DNA of 64,000 nt, taken from NCBI RefSeq assembly GCF_014648475.1, contig NZ_BMRE01000010.1, forward strand, positions 124,001 to 188,000, given 5' to 3'. The stretch comes from Lentzea flava. Its GTDB lineage: Bacteria > Actinomycetota > Actinomycetes > Mycobacteriales > Pseudonocardiaceae. The notes beneath the pieces were generated by a model. That model did not search any database. It had not been told where the DNA came from and saw nothing but the letters and a program-made list of their open reading frames with translations. Below, piece after piece: positions 55,915-64,000 of this stretch; positions within the stretch are counted from its first letter, which is position 1, and each line of letters starts with the position of its first letter. Both the position numbers and the translations under genes were made by a program.

Positions 55915-56406
55915 ATGGTGGAGATCCCCTACGGCAAGCGCATGCGGCCGCGGTACTGGCGGTTCCTGATCATCACGGCGGTCGGGATCGCGTTGGTCGC
56001 GTTTGCGCTGGACATCCCGTGGCTGCTCATCACGCTGATCGTGCTCGGCGTGCTGAACGTCATCGTGTGCGTGGGCGCTCTCTACGTGCTGCACCGCCAG
56101 CCGCACACCGTCTCCGACGACGAGCTGCGGTTGCGCCAGCTGGGGTTCTTCGACTGGCGCATCCCGACCGCGGACCTCGGCTCCGCGCAGGTCGCCGAGC
56201 GCAGCCACAAGGGGCAGCGCAGCGTCGAGGTGATCGGCGACGCCCTCGTCATCCAGTCGCTGACCAGGACGAACGTGTCGGTGCCGTTCCGCGAGCCCCA
56301 GCTCGTGGACCTCGGCAAGACCGGCGCCCAGCGGGTCGAGCGCGTCGAGTTCTGGGCGGACGACCCGGACCGCGCCGTCCGCGAGATCAACGCCAGGACT
56401 ACTTAG
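55915..56406 (+). CDS. Membrane protein with PH-like domain (paralogue 2)
   Basis: A 163-residue paralogue of the preceding gene. Two membrane helices (RFLIITAVGIALVAFALDIP, LLITLIVLGVLNVIVCVGAL) are followed by a PH-like domain (DDELRLRQLGFFDWRIPTAD, then VIGDALVIQSLTRTNVSVPF, then ERVEFWADDPDRAVREIN). The shared endings (a TKIEFWTDNPDEMVRALRK-type end in the first, a VERVEFWADDPDRAVREIN-type end here) show common descent. The ATG is at 55915. Its 3' end overlaps the convergent SBP gene by 8 bp. Confidence 0.7.
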   Translation: MVEIPYGKRMRPRYWRFLIITAVGIALVAFALDIPWLLITLIVLGVLNVIVCVGALYVLHRQPHTVSDDELRLRQLGFFDWRIPTADLGSAQVAERSHKGQRSVEVIGDALVIQSLTRTNVSVPFREPQLVDLGKTGAQRVERVEFWADDPDRAVREINARTT

Positions 56407-57898
56407 GCTCCCACTTCTCGAGGTTCCACCACGGGCCCCAGGCAAGCGCTCCGTAGGAGTTCGGGTCGACCACGGCCTGATAGCCGTTCCACGAGTCGCG
56501 CATCACGTACGCGTGCTCCGGGAAGACCAGCACGGCCATCGACGGCGCGGCGACGAACGCCTGCTGGAAGAGCTTGTACGCCACCGCTCGCTGAGCCGGG
56601 TCGATGAGCTTGCGGCCGTTCTCCAGCGCCGTGTCGGCCGCCAGGCTGCCCTGGCCGCGCAGGTCGTAGAGCATGAGATCCGGGTCGAACGGCGAACCCT
56701 CGCCGTAGAGCAGCGCGTCCTGGCCCATGCGCGGCCGGATCGCCTCCCACGACAGCCCGGCGAGCTGCACGTCCACGCCGACGGCCTTGGCGTCCGCCGC
56801 GAACGCCGTGGCGAGGTCGGCCCGCAGGTCGTCGCCGAGCGGGTACATCAGCGTGAAGCGGGCGGGCACGCCCTCCCTGACCCGGATGCCGTCCGCGCCG
56901 GCGACCCAGCCCGCCGCGTCGAGCTGACGGGCGGCCTCGGTCTTGTCGAAGCGGAACTTCGCGGTCGGGTCGAACTCCTCCGCCAGCGCGTCCGGCACCG
57001 GCGTGTAGGCGACGGTGCCCTTGCCGTCGAGCAGGCTGTCGATCATGGCCTGGCGGTTGGTGGCGTAGTTGAGCGCGAGGCGGATGGCGGCGTTGCCGGT
57101 GACCGGGTTCGCCGCGGGCAGCCGCACCGCGCGGTAGTCGGCGCTGCGGTGGTACTGGACGAGCAGCCCCGACTTGCCGGTGAACTGCGTCGCGATCTTC
57201 GGCGGCAGCACCGTGCCGTCGAACTCGCCGTCCTGCATGCGACGCGCGCGCTGGTTGTCGTCGGTGACAAAGACGACGGTCAGCTTCTTGATCTTGGGCG
57301 CGCCGTTGAAGTACGTCTCGTTGGCGTCCAGCAGCAGCCGGTCGCCCTTCTTCCACTCGGCGACCCGGTACGGCCCGGTGCCGATCGGCCGGCCGTTCGG
57401 GTTCGCCTGCTCGCTGGGCAGGATGCCGAGCGTGAGCAGGTGCGGGAAAGCGGCGTGCTGCTGGTTGAGCGTGAACCTGACCGTCGACGGGTCGACCTGC
57501 TCGACGCTCTTGAGCGTGGCGAACCTGTCCTTGACCGGCGTCTGCAGCGCCGCGGTGTAGGTGGCGACGACGTCCTCCGCGCCGAACGTGCTGCCGTCGG
57601 TGAACTTCACGTCACCGCGCAGCTTCACCGTCCAGCTCAACCCGTCCGCGGCCGGTTCCGGCAGGTCGGCGGCGAGCTGCGGCCCCAGCGACCCGTCCTG
57701 GCGGTGCTCGACGAGCCCGTCGTAGATCTTCGACACGCCCTGCGCGCCGTACCCGAGCAACGGGTTCAGCGTGGTCGGCTCGTCGCGGTCGGCGAGCACG
57801 ATCGACGTGCCGTTCGTGCCACCGTCCGGGCGGGGCGGCGCGGTCTCGGTGCAGCCCGCGGCGGCCAGCAACACGACGAGGAGCAGTGGGAAACGCAC
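56399..57898 (-). CDS. Oligopeptide-type ABC solute-binding lipoprotein (SBP family 5), orphan
   Basis: A 499-residue exported lipoprotein: MRFPLLLVVLLAAAGC has the lipobox with Cys16. The mature domain is SBP family 5 (EPTTLNPLLGYGAQGVSKIY, then DLPEPAADGLSWTVKLRGDV, KFTDGSTFGAEDVVATYTAA, IGTGPYRVAEWKKGDRL), which bind peptides, nickel or other solutes. No permease or ATPase genes are adjacent, so it is an orphan that must use a transporter elsewhere. The GTG at 57898 is chosen because it precedes the signal peptide directly; longer frames overlap the divergent nitrilase gene. The ligand is unknown. Confidence 0.87.
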   Translation of the reverse strand: MRFPLLLVVLLAAAGCTETAPPRPDGGTNGTSIVLADRDEPTTLNPLLGYGAQGVSKIYDGLVEHRQDGSLGPQLAADLPEPAADGLSWTVKLRGDVKFTDGSTFGAEDVVATYTAALQTPVKDRFATLKSVEQVDPSTVRFTLNQQHAAFPHLLTLGILPSEQANPNGRPIGTGPYRVAEWKKGDRLLLDANETYFNGAPKIKKLTVVFVTDDNQRARRMQDGEFDGTVLPPKIATQFTGKSGLLVQYHRSADYRAVRLPAANPVTGNAAIRLALNYATNRQAMIDSLLDGKGTVAYTPVPDALAEEFDPTAKFRFDKTEAARQLDAAGWVAGADGIRVREGVPARFTLMYPLGDDLRADLATAFAADAKAVGVDVQLAGLSWEAIRPRMGQDALLYGEGSPFDPDLMLYDLRGQGSLAADTALENGRKLIDPAQRAVAYKLFQQAFVAAPSMAVLVFPEHAYVMRDSWNGYQAVVDPNSYGALAWGPWWNLEKWEPK

Positions 57899-57923
57899 AG
57901 TGCCGGACCCTACAGTGATCCTC

Positions 57924-58700
57924 ATGCGCATCGCTGTGAGCCAGATCAGCTCGACGACCGACCCGCGGTCCAACCTGGAGCTCGTCCGCGACGCGGTGCG
58001 CCGCGCGGAGGGCGCGCGGGTCGTCCTGCTGCCGGAGGCCACCATGTGCCGCTTCGGCGTGCCGCTCGGCCCCGTCGCCGAGCCGCTGGACGGACCGTGG
58101 GCCTCCGCGGTGCACGAGATCGCCGCGTCGCACGACGTCGTCGTGGTGGCGGGCATGTTCACGCCGTCCGGCGACCGCGTGACGAACACGATGCTGGTGA
58201 CCGGCCCCGACCTGCACGTCGGCTACGACAAGATCCATCTGTTCGACGCGTTCGGCTTCCAGGAGTCGCGCACGGTCGCCCCCGGTTCGTCGCCGCTCGT
58301 CTTCGAACTGGACGGCGTCACGCTGGGCGTGGCGACCTGCTACGACATCCGCTTCCCCGAGCTCTTCCGCGCGCTGGCGGACGAGGGCGCGGCCGCGGTG
58401 CTCGTCGGAGCGTCGTGGGGTGCGGGCCCTGGCAAGAAGGAGCAGTGGGAGCTGCTGGTGCGGGCGCGGGCGCTGGACTGCACGTCGTGGGTCGTGGCGT
58501 GCGGGCAGGCCTACCCCGGCGACCTGGGCTCTTCCGCGCCGACCGGAATCGGGTACTCGACGGTCGCGGACCCGTTCGGCAACGTGGTGCTGCAGCTGGA
58601 CGACAAGCCGGCCGTCTCGGTCGTCGAGATCGACACCGAGGGGGCGGTGGAACAGGCGCGGTCCGTCCTACCTGTGCTCGCGAACCGACGGCTACGTTGA
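57924..58700 (+). CDS. Nitrilase-superfamily amidohydrolase
   Basis: A 258-residue carbon-nitrogen hydrolase. The Glu-Lys-Cys triad is intact: Glu38 in VVLLPEATM, Lys103 in VGYDKIHLFDAFG and Cys139 in LGVATCYDIRFPELFRAL. Length and motif fit the omega-amidase/Nit branch, which hydrolyses amides such as alpha-ketoglutaramate or deaminated glutathione, but the true substrate is unproven. The ATG at 57924 is chosen; codons upstream lie in the divergent SBP gene. It stands alone, with the secreted cupin 4 bp downstream. Confidence 0.88.
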   Translation: MRIAVSQISSTTDPRSNLELVRDAVRRAEGARVVLLPEATMCRFGVPLGPVAEPLDGPWASAVHEIAASHDVVVVAGMFTPSGDRVTNTMLVTGPDLHVGYDKIHLFDAFGFQESRTVAPGSSPLVFELDGVTLGVATCYDIRFPELFRALADEGAAAVLVGASWGAGPGKKEQWELLVRARALDCTSWVVACGQAYPGDLGSSAPTGIGYSTVADPFGNVVLQLDDKPAVSVVEIDTEGAVEQARSVLPVLANRRLR

Positions 58701-58704
58701 TCTC

Positions 58705-59112
58705 ATGCGCATCGTTTCGGCCGTAGTGGCCGCTTTGCTGTTGTTCTCCGGTGTCGCCTCCGCGACGCCTTCGCGCGGCGTGACCGCCCGCGAGATCGCC
58801 AAGTGGTCCGTCGGCGACAAGGACTACGTCATCCGCGAGATCACCGTCGCCGCCGGTGGCAGCACGGGCTGGCACCACCACGACGGCACGCTCTACGCGG
58901 TGGTGAAGCAGGGCGTGCTGACCAGGACCATGTCCGACTGCACCACCACGTTCGTGCACCACCGCGGCGACACGGTGATCGAGGAACCCGCGCACGTGCA
59001 CATCGGGCGCAACCTCGGCACCGAGCCGATGGTGTTGCAGGTGCTGTACGTGAACCCGGCGGGCACGCCGCTGTCGCGCGACGAGCCGAATCCGGGTTGT
59101 TCGTTCGAATGA
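58705..59112 (+). CDS. Secreted cupin-domain protein
   Basis: A 135-residue protein with a signal peptide (MRIVSAVVAALLLFSGVASA) and a single cupin barrel. The metal-binding His cluster is GWHHHDGTLYAVV, and a second cupin motif includes PAHVHIGRNLG. The two cysteines (DCTTTF and GCSFE) may form a disulfide. A TACGTT box 7 bp before the ATG could give a leaderless message, but it is only 4 bp from the nitrilase stop. Function unknown; extracellular cupins bind small molecules or metals. Confidence 0.78.
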   Translation: MRIVSAVVAALLLFSGVASATPSRGVTAREIAKWSVGDKDYVIREITVAAGGSTGWHHHDGTLYAVVKQGVLTRTMSDCTTTFVHHRGDTVIEEPAHVHIGRNLGTEPMVLQVLYVNPAGTPLSRDEPNPGCSFE

Positions 59113-59113
59113 G

Positions 59114-59145
59114 CTTGACCTCCAGTTAGGTCGAGATCACAGGAT
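59114..59145 (+). promoter_or_regulatory. SoxR-type promoter of the ABM monooxygenase gene
   Basis: TTGACC (59115-59120) and CAGGAT (59140-59145) are 19 bp apart, the wide spacer of MerR/SoxR promoters. The spanning site (59114-59135) reads CTTGACCTCCAG, TTA, GGTCGAG, identical at 19 of 22 positions to the site beside soxR. GACCT and AGGTC form the palindrome core. The -10 ends 7 bp before the ATG, so the message would be leaderless. Confidence 0.75.
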
Positions 59146-59152
59146 CGGGGGC

Positions 59153-59587
59153 ATGACTCTTCCTGAGCTGCCCTCGTTCGTCCGCAGCCGCACCGACCTC
59201 GACGGCTACACGCTCTACCGCTCCAGCAGCCCGCGCCGCGACCGCGACGTGGGCTGCGTCGTGCTCGTCACCGTCGACACCGACAGCGAAGCCACCGCAC
59301 GGGCGTGGGTCGACTCGGTGTTCGTGGCGCTCGCCAGCGAGCCGAACCCGCACCCCGGCGGCCTTTCCGCCGCGTTTCACATCCGCGACGACGGCAAGCG
59401 CGTCATCAACGTCGCCGAGTGGGTCAGCGCCCAGGACCACATCGACGCGATGTCGGACGGCAACGGGATCGGCTCACCCACCGCGGACTGGCGCCGCGTC
59501 CAGAACTTCCCCGGCGTCCGGCACGTGAGCGTGGAGCGCTACCGCCCCGCTGCTCGACCGCACGCGGGGCCCTCCCGTACTGCATGA
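59153..59587 (+). CDS. Antibiotic biosynthesis monooxygenase (ABM) domain protein, probable SoxR target
   Basis: A 144-residue cytosolic protein of the ABM superfamily, a small cofactor-free ferredoxin-like fold known to oxidise quinones or aromatic polyketides. It has the strand GCVVLVTVDTDS and the NPHPGGLSAAFHIRDDGKRV and VAEWVSAQDHIDAM segments (the W/H pattern typical of ABM). In Streptomyces coelicolor the SoxR regulon includes an ABM-type monooxygenase (EcaD), so the same target class recurs here behind a SoxR-type promoter. The role would be to detoxify or process redox-active aromatic compounds. Its last codons lie in a terminator stem. Confidence 0.85.
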   Translation: MTLPELPSFVRSRTDLDGYTLYRSSSPRRDRDVGCVVLVTVDTDSEATARAWVDSVFVALASEPNPHPGGLSAAFHIRDDGKRVINVAEWVSAQDHIDAMSDGNGIGSPTADWRRVQNFPGVRHVSVERYRPAARPHAGPSRTA

Positions 59588-59610
59588 CAGTACGAAAGCG
59601 CCCCGCGTGC
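59560..59610. terminator. Bidirectional stem-loop between ABM and nadC genes
   Basis: Arms GCACGCGGGGC (59560-59570) and GCCCCGCGTGC (59600-59610) pair over 11 bp around an inner GTACTG/CAGTAC stem. The stem begins inside the last codons of the ABM gene and ends 3 bp before the nadC stop on the opposite strand, so it can serve both convergent genes. Confidence 0.65.
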
Positions 59611-59613
59611 GCT

Positions 59614-60446
<833 letters not shown>

Positions 60447-60450
<4 letters not shown>

Positions 60451-62060
60451 GCCACACCTTCCGCGAGAACGGGATCGGCCAGCACGGGCTGACCGGTCGG
60501 GGTGAGCCGGACGAGCTGACTGCGTTGCCACGCCTCGGAACGCTCGGTGTAGTCGGTGCGGACGTGGCAGCCGCGCGACTCGGTGCGTTCCTGCGCGGCG
60601 GCGATCAGGGCACGGGCGGCCATGGTCAGCGCCGCGTCCTCGACGAGCTCCCGTGACTCCAGCTGCTTGTCCACAGTGGACACGTCCAGCACCGAGCCGA
60701 CGACGGCGAGACCCTCGGCGTCGCGGCCGATCGCCGCGTAGCGGGACATCACGCGCTGCAGCATGTCCCGGTCGGCAACGGGAGCGGTGGGCAGCACGGG
60801 ATCCACCGCACGAGCGGGTGCGATCAAGCCGACGGCCAGGTCGGCGGCCACGGCCTCGGCGGCGCGCGTGCCGCAGACCAGGCCTTCGAGCAAGCTGTTG
60901 GACGCCAGGCGGTTCGCACCGTGCAGACCCGTGCGAGCGACCTCGCCGACGGCGTACAGGCCGGTGACGCCGGTGCGGCCGTCGACGGTGGAAACCACGC
61001 CACCGCAGGCGAAGTGAGCCGCCGGGGCCACCGGAATCGGGTCCACGGCCGGGTCGACACCCACGGAAACGCACGCGGCGTACACGGTCGGGAAGCGGGA
61101 AGCCATGTCGTGCAACGACGTCGCGTCCAGGAACACGTGGTCGTCGACACCGCCGGGTTCCAGCGCCATGTGCCGGGTGATCGCGGCCGCCACGACGTCG
61201 CGCGGGGCCAGGTCCTCCAGCGGGTGCACGCCCTTCATCACGCGGGCACCGGTCGCGTCGATCAGCACGGCACCCTCGCCGCGCACGGCTTCCGTGACGA
61301 GCGGGCAACGGCCACGTGCGCCGCGACCCGTGTACAGGACGGTCGGGTGGAACTGGATGAACTCGACGTCCGCGGCCAGCGCACCGGCGCGCAACGCCAG
61401 CGCCAGGCCGTCGCCCGTCGCGACGGACGGGTTCGAGGTCGCCTGGTACATCTGGCCGAGGCCACCGGTCGCGAGCAGCACGGCGGGCGCGGTCAGTACA
61501 CCGGGCACGCCGTTGCCGTCGAGCACCAGCAGGCCCGCGACGGCACCCAGCGGCGTCTTCACCGTGTCGACGGCGACGTGGTTCTCCAGCAGGGGAACCC
61601 GGCCGTCCACAGTGGCCTTGAGCAGCGCGCGTTCGACCTCGGCACCGGTCGCGTCACCGCCTGCGTGCACGACGCGGAACGCGCTGTGCCCACCTTCGCG
61701 GGTGCGCTCCAGGAGGCCGTCGGGCCTGGCGTCGAACACCGCGCCGCGGTCCCGCAGCCTGGCCACCGCGGCCGGACCGTCCGAGATGATCGCCGCGACC
61801 GCGGCGTCGTCGCAGAGGCCCGCGCCCGCCGTCAGCGTGTCCTCGATGTGCCGCGCGACCGAGTCGCCGGGGTCGTGCTGGTCCTCCATGACCACCGCGA
61901 CACCACCCTGAGCCCAGCGGGTGTTGCCGTCGTCGCCCGCCGCCTTCGTGACGACGAGAACGCGCAGCCCCAGCTCACGGGCTCGCAGCGCGGCGGTCAG
62001 GCCCGCCACGCCCGTGCCGGCCACGATCAGGTCGGCCCGCGCCTCCCAGCGCGCGGCCAT
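60447..62060 (-). CDS. nadB: L-aspartate oxidase
   Basis: FAD enzyme oxidising aspartate to iminoaspartate, first step of NAD synthesis. The 537 residues include the FAD motif LIVAGTGVAGLTAALRAREL, the NTRWAQGGVAVV segment, FIQFHPTVLYT, and the C-terminal LHGANRLASNSLLEGLVCG. The ATG at 62060 overlaps the nadA stop by one base (TGATG); a GTG 3 bp earlier is equally possible. An iterated TCCACAGTGGA palindrome lies at 60670. The C-terminal helical part is complete. Confidence 0.96.
60670..60680. repeat. Iterated palindrome TCCACAGTGGA
   Basis: Exact copy inside nadB. On the coding strand it encodes Ser-Thr-Val-Asp as TCC ACT GTG GAC, whereas another Ser-Thr-Val-Asp in the same gene (near 60990) uses TCC ACC GTC GAC, so the choice is not forced by the protein. 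Confidence 0.6.
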
Positions 62061-63079
62061 CACTCACCGCCGCCGGGCTGGCCGATCTCGATCATGCGCT
62101 GCACGGCGCCCTGGGCGCGCTTGGCGGTCTCCAGGTCCACGTGCACCTCGTCCAGGCCCTCACGCACGCACCGCAGCAGCGCGGCCGGGGTGATCATCTT
62201 CATGTAGGTGCAGGACGCGCGGTCGTTGACGGCGCGGAAGTCGATCTCCGGCGCGGCCTTGCGCAGCTGGTGCAGCATGCCGACCTCGGTCGCGACGAGC
62301 ACCTTGCGGGCGTTCGTCGAACGGGCCGCGGTGATCATGTCGCCGGTCGAGAGGATCTTGACCTTCTCCGACGGCACGATGCCCTCGCCCGACAGGTACA
62401 GCGCCGACGTGGCGCAGCCGCACTCCGGGTGGATGAACAGGTCGGCGTCGGGGTTCGCGGCGGCGCGTTCGGCCAGCTCAGGGCCGTTGATGCCGGCGTG
62501 GACGTGGCATTCGCCCGCCCAGATGTGCAGGTTCTCGCGGCCCGTCTCGCGCTTCACGTGCGCGCCCAGGAACTGGTCAGGGCAGAACAGCACCTCGCGG
62601 TCGGCCGGGATCGAGCGCACCACGTCGACGGCGTTGGACGACGTGCAGCAGATGTCCGTCTCCGCCTTCACCTCGGCCGTGGTGTTCACATAGGACACGA
62701 CGACCGCGCCGGGGTGCTGCGCCTTCCACTCGCGCAGCTGCGCGCCGGTGATCGAGTCGGCGAGCGAGCAGCCCGCGCGCTCGTCCGGGATCAGCACGGT
62801 CTTCTCCGGCGACAGGATCTTCGCCGTCTCGGCCATGAAGTGCACGCCGCAGAAGATGATCGTCTGCGCGTCGGACTGCGCGGCGATCCTGCTCAGAGCG
62901 AGGGAGTCGCCGGTGTGGTGGGCGATGTCCTGGATCTCGGGCAGCTGGTAGTTGTGCGCCAGGATGACGGCGTCACGTTCCTTCGCGAGCCGCAACACCT
63001 CGTCCCGCCACGCCGCGTCCGGCTCGACTCCGCCGTACACACCCGACGCGGTTCGCTCCACGGTTGCGGTAGCGACCAT
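62060..63079 (-). CDS. nadA: Quinolinate synthase
   Basis: [4Fe-4S] enzyme condensing iminoaspartate with dihydroxyacetone phosphate. The 339 residues carry the three cluster cysteines in [10 protein letters not shown] (Cys104), DICCTSSN and HPECGCA, with the substrate region [20 protein letters not shown] at the N-terminus. The ATG at 63079 has a strong GAGGAGG 6 nt upstream and is preferred over a longer frame to 63160 that crosses the NrtR operator. It heads the nadABC unit and is divergent from nrtR. Confidence 0.96.
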   Translation of the reverse strand: MVATATVERTASGVYGGVEPDAAWRDEVLRLAKERDAVILAHNYQLPEIQDIAHHTGDSLALSRIAAQSDAQTIIFCGVHFMAETAKILSPEKTVLIPDERAGCSLADSITGAQLREWKAQHPGAVVVSYVNTTAEVKAETDICCTSSNAVDVVRSIPADREVLFCPDQFLGAHVKRETGRENLHIWAGECHVHAGINGPELAERAAANPDADLFIHPECGCATSALYLSGEGIVPSEKVKILSTGDMITAARSTNARKVLVATEVGMLHQLRKAAPEIDFRAVNDRASCTYMKMITPAALLRCVREGLDEVHVDLETAKRAQGAVQRMIEIGQPGGGE

Positions 63080-63098
63080 CACTGCCTCCTCGGTCCAG

Positions 63099-63135
63099 GT
63101 TTTCGCCTGTTGGTCGAAAACGTCGCCGATAGTAT
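63099..63135. promoter_or_regulatory. NrtR operator and divergent promoters of nadA and nrtR
   Basis: GTTTTCG (63099-63105) and CGAAAAC (63115-63121) form a perfect inverted repeat with a 9-bp centre, 20 bp upstream of nadA. TAGTAT (63130-63135), part of the palindrome GATAGTATC, is a -10 box 7 bp before the nrtR GTG. The divergent regulator NrtR is known to repress nad genes in relatives, so this is its likely operator. Confidence 0.7.
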
Positions 63136-63142
63136 CAGCCGA

Positions 63143-63847
63143 GTGGCGGGCGTGGGACATGAAGTTCTGGCAGCTGTGCTGCGGGTGAGAGGTGCGTCAC
63201 TCCAGGTCATGCTGTGGGAGCGCGCACGGGAGCCACACGCTCACCGCTGGTCGCTGCCGGGTGGCGGCCTGCGGGTGGACGAGGACGTGGAGACCTCCAT
63301 CCGCCGTCAGCTCGCCGAAAAAGTCGATGTGCGACAACTGTCACACGTCGAGCAGCTGGCCGTCTTCAGCGCGCCGGACCGGGTCCCGCCGCCCCGCGTG
63401 GTGGCGACGGCGTTCCTCGGGCTGGTGCCGTCGGACGTCGATCCGGAGGTCCCGGAGGACACCCGGTGGCACTGCGTGGACACGCTCCCCCCGATGGCCT
63501 TCGACCACGCCTCGATCGTGCACCGAGCGCGGCACCGGCTCGCTTCCAAGCTGTCGTACACCAACCTCGGCTTCGCTTTGGCACCACCGGAGTTCACGAT
63601 CTCCCTGCTGCGCGACCACTACTCCGCGGCGCTGGGCTACCGGGTGTCCGCGACGAACCTCCAGCGGGTCCTGTCCCGCCGGTTGTTGCTGGAACCGACC
63701 GGTGGCACCGCTCCCCCCGGCCCGTCCGGCGGCCGGCCGGCCGCCCTGTTCCGGTTCAGCGCCAAGGGAATCAAGGTGACCGATCCGTTCGCCGTGCTGA
63801 GACCGCCGGGATCCGGCCGTCCGGCGGGCGGGAGTGGCACCCCGTAA
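63143..63847 (+). CDS. nrtR: NrtR-type Nudix-domain transcriptional regulator of NAD synthesis
   Basis: A 234-residue regulator: a Nudix-like N-terminal domain (about 1-130; [20 protein letters not shown], then [20 protein letters not shown]) and a C-terminal winged helix (about 150-225; [20 protein letters not shown]). The Nudix box is degenerate (RRQLAEKV replaces the REUxEE catalytic core), so it probably binds ADP-ribose or NAD as a signal rather than cutting it. It is divergent from nadA, as in Mycobacterium (Rv1593c-nadA), and should repress nadABC when NAD is plentiful. The GTG at 63143 is leaderless with TAGTAT just upstream. Confidence 0.9.
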   Translation: MAGVGHEVLAAVLRVRGASLQVMLWERAREPHAHRWSLPGGGLRVDEDVETSIRRQLAEKVDVRQLSHVEQLAVFSAPDRVPPPRVVATAFLGLVPSDVDPEVPEDTRWHCVDTLPPMAFDHASIVHRARHRLASKLSYTNLGFALAPPEFTISLLRDHYSAALGYRVSATNLQRVLSRRLLLEPTGGTAPPGPSGGRPAALFRFSAKGIKVTDPFAVLRPPGSGRPAGGSGTP

Positions 63848-63856
63848 CGTGGACGC

Positions 63857-64000
63857 GTGGCCGAGACGCTTCCGCTCTTCCCCCTGGGCACGGTGCTGTT
63901 GCCGGGGGCGTCTTTGCCGCTGCACATCTTCGAGCCGCGCTACCGCCAGCTCGTCGTCGACCTGATGACCGGGTCGCTGTTCGGCCGCACGTTCGGCGTC
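63857..64000 (+). CDS. LON peptidase substrate-binding domain protein (5' part only)
   Basis: The first 48 residues of a protein starting at the GTG at 63857: MAETLPLFPLGTVLLPGASL, then HIFEPRYRQLVVDL. This is the conserved start of the Lon N-terminal (LAN) domain found in stand-alone LON substrate-binding proteins of actinobacteria. It lies 9 bp after the nrtR stop. The 3' end is beyond the window, so the full length and any extra domain are unknown. Confidence 0.85.
   Translation, partial: MAETLPLFPLGTVLLPGASLPLHIFEPRYRQLVVDLMTGSLFGRTFGV

Noticed and set aside
61105..61911. A 268-codon plus-strand frame opposite nadB
   Set aside because: Shadow of nadB; Ser/Arg/Thr-rich low-complexity product without domain, and nadB is complete and in a conserved operon.

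Overview
The window is a gene-dense, roughly 70% GC actinobacterial chromosome segment. Codons ending in G or C, frequent GTG starts, many stop/start overlaps (GTGA, ATGA, TGATG) and many apparently leaderless genes fit the order Pseudonocardiales (Lentzea, Saccharothrix or Actinokineospora-like). That assignment is inferred from style and gene content, because no rRNA or other marker gene is present. I see no tRNA or rRNA gene, CRISPR array, insertion sequence, prophage or plasmid origin.

The backbone is a primary-metabolism block. From right to left it reads nrtR / nadA-nadB-nadC, then hisD-hisC-hisB, hisH-priA-hisF-hisI, trpE - Trp-associated membrane protein - trpC-trpB-trpA, lgt, gltB-gltD, pyk-tesB. 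This is broadly the order known from Mycobacterium (nadABC-his-trp-lgt-pyk-tesB). Here it is broken by insertions: a 6-kb group (split transketolase, soxR, alpha/beta hydrolase, membrane protein, kptA-methyltransferase) between hisB and hisH; a secreted barrel-type protein between hisH and priA; and an FAD monooxygenase plus an Uma2 gene between trpA and lgt. PriA probably supplies both HisA and TrpF activity, since no trpF is present.

Layout: 1-7 kb holds gnd (cut by the window edge), a LysE exporter with a divergent Lrp regulator, an Uma2 protein, tesB-pyk, VanZ and DUF2461. 7-15.7 kb is accessory: a helicase-associated/WYL-like protein, a NACHT-LRR STAND NTPase convergent with a DRGH nuclease, a secreted lipoprotein and CHRD protein around a palindromic operator, and a SEC-C protein. 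15.7-18 kb is a carbonic anhydrase-SulP pair. 18.4-24.4 kb is gltBD. 25-29.5 kb is a dicarboxylate-type module (DctA, orphan TAXI lipoprotein, two-component system). 29.5-43.7 kb is lgt, trp and his. 43.7-49.8 kb is the insertion described above. 49.8-52.9 kb is hisBCD. 53-59.6 kb holds a secreted M14 carboxypeptidase, a class-V PLP enzyme, paired PH-like membrane proteins, an orphan SBP5 lipoprotein, a nitrilase, a cupin and an ABM monooxygenase. 59.6-64 kb is nadCBA, NrtR and a LON-substrate-binding-domain protein.

The strongest unexpected signal is regulatory. SoxR (46.3 kb) has a MerR-type operator in front of it whose 22-bp core matches, at 19 of 22 positions, a site 13 kb away that forms a 19-bp-spacer promoter for the ABM monooxygenase. 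Other palindromic operators sit before a HTH-ClpN protein, between trpE and a TetR gene, at nrtR/nadA and before the CHRD gene. An iterated palindrome, TCCAC(A/T)GTGGA, recurs inside coding sequences. A 51-aa two-helix membrane protein gene lies hidden immediately after hisB.
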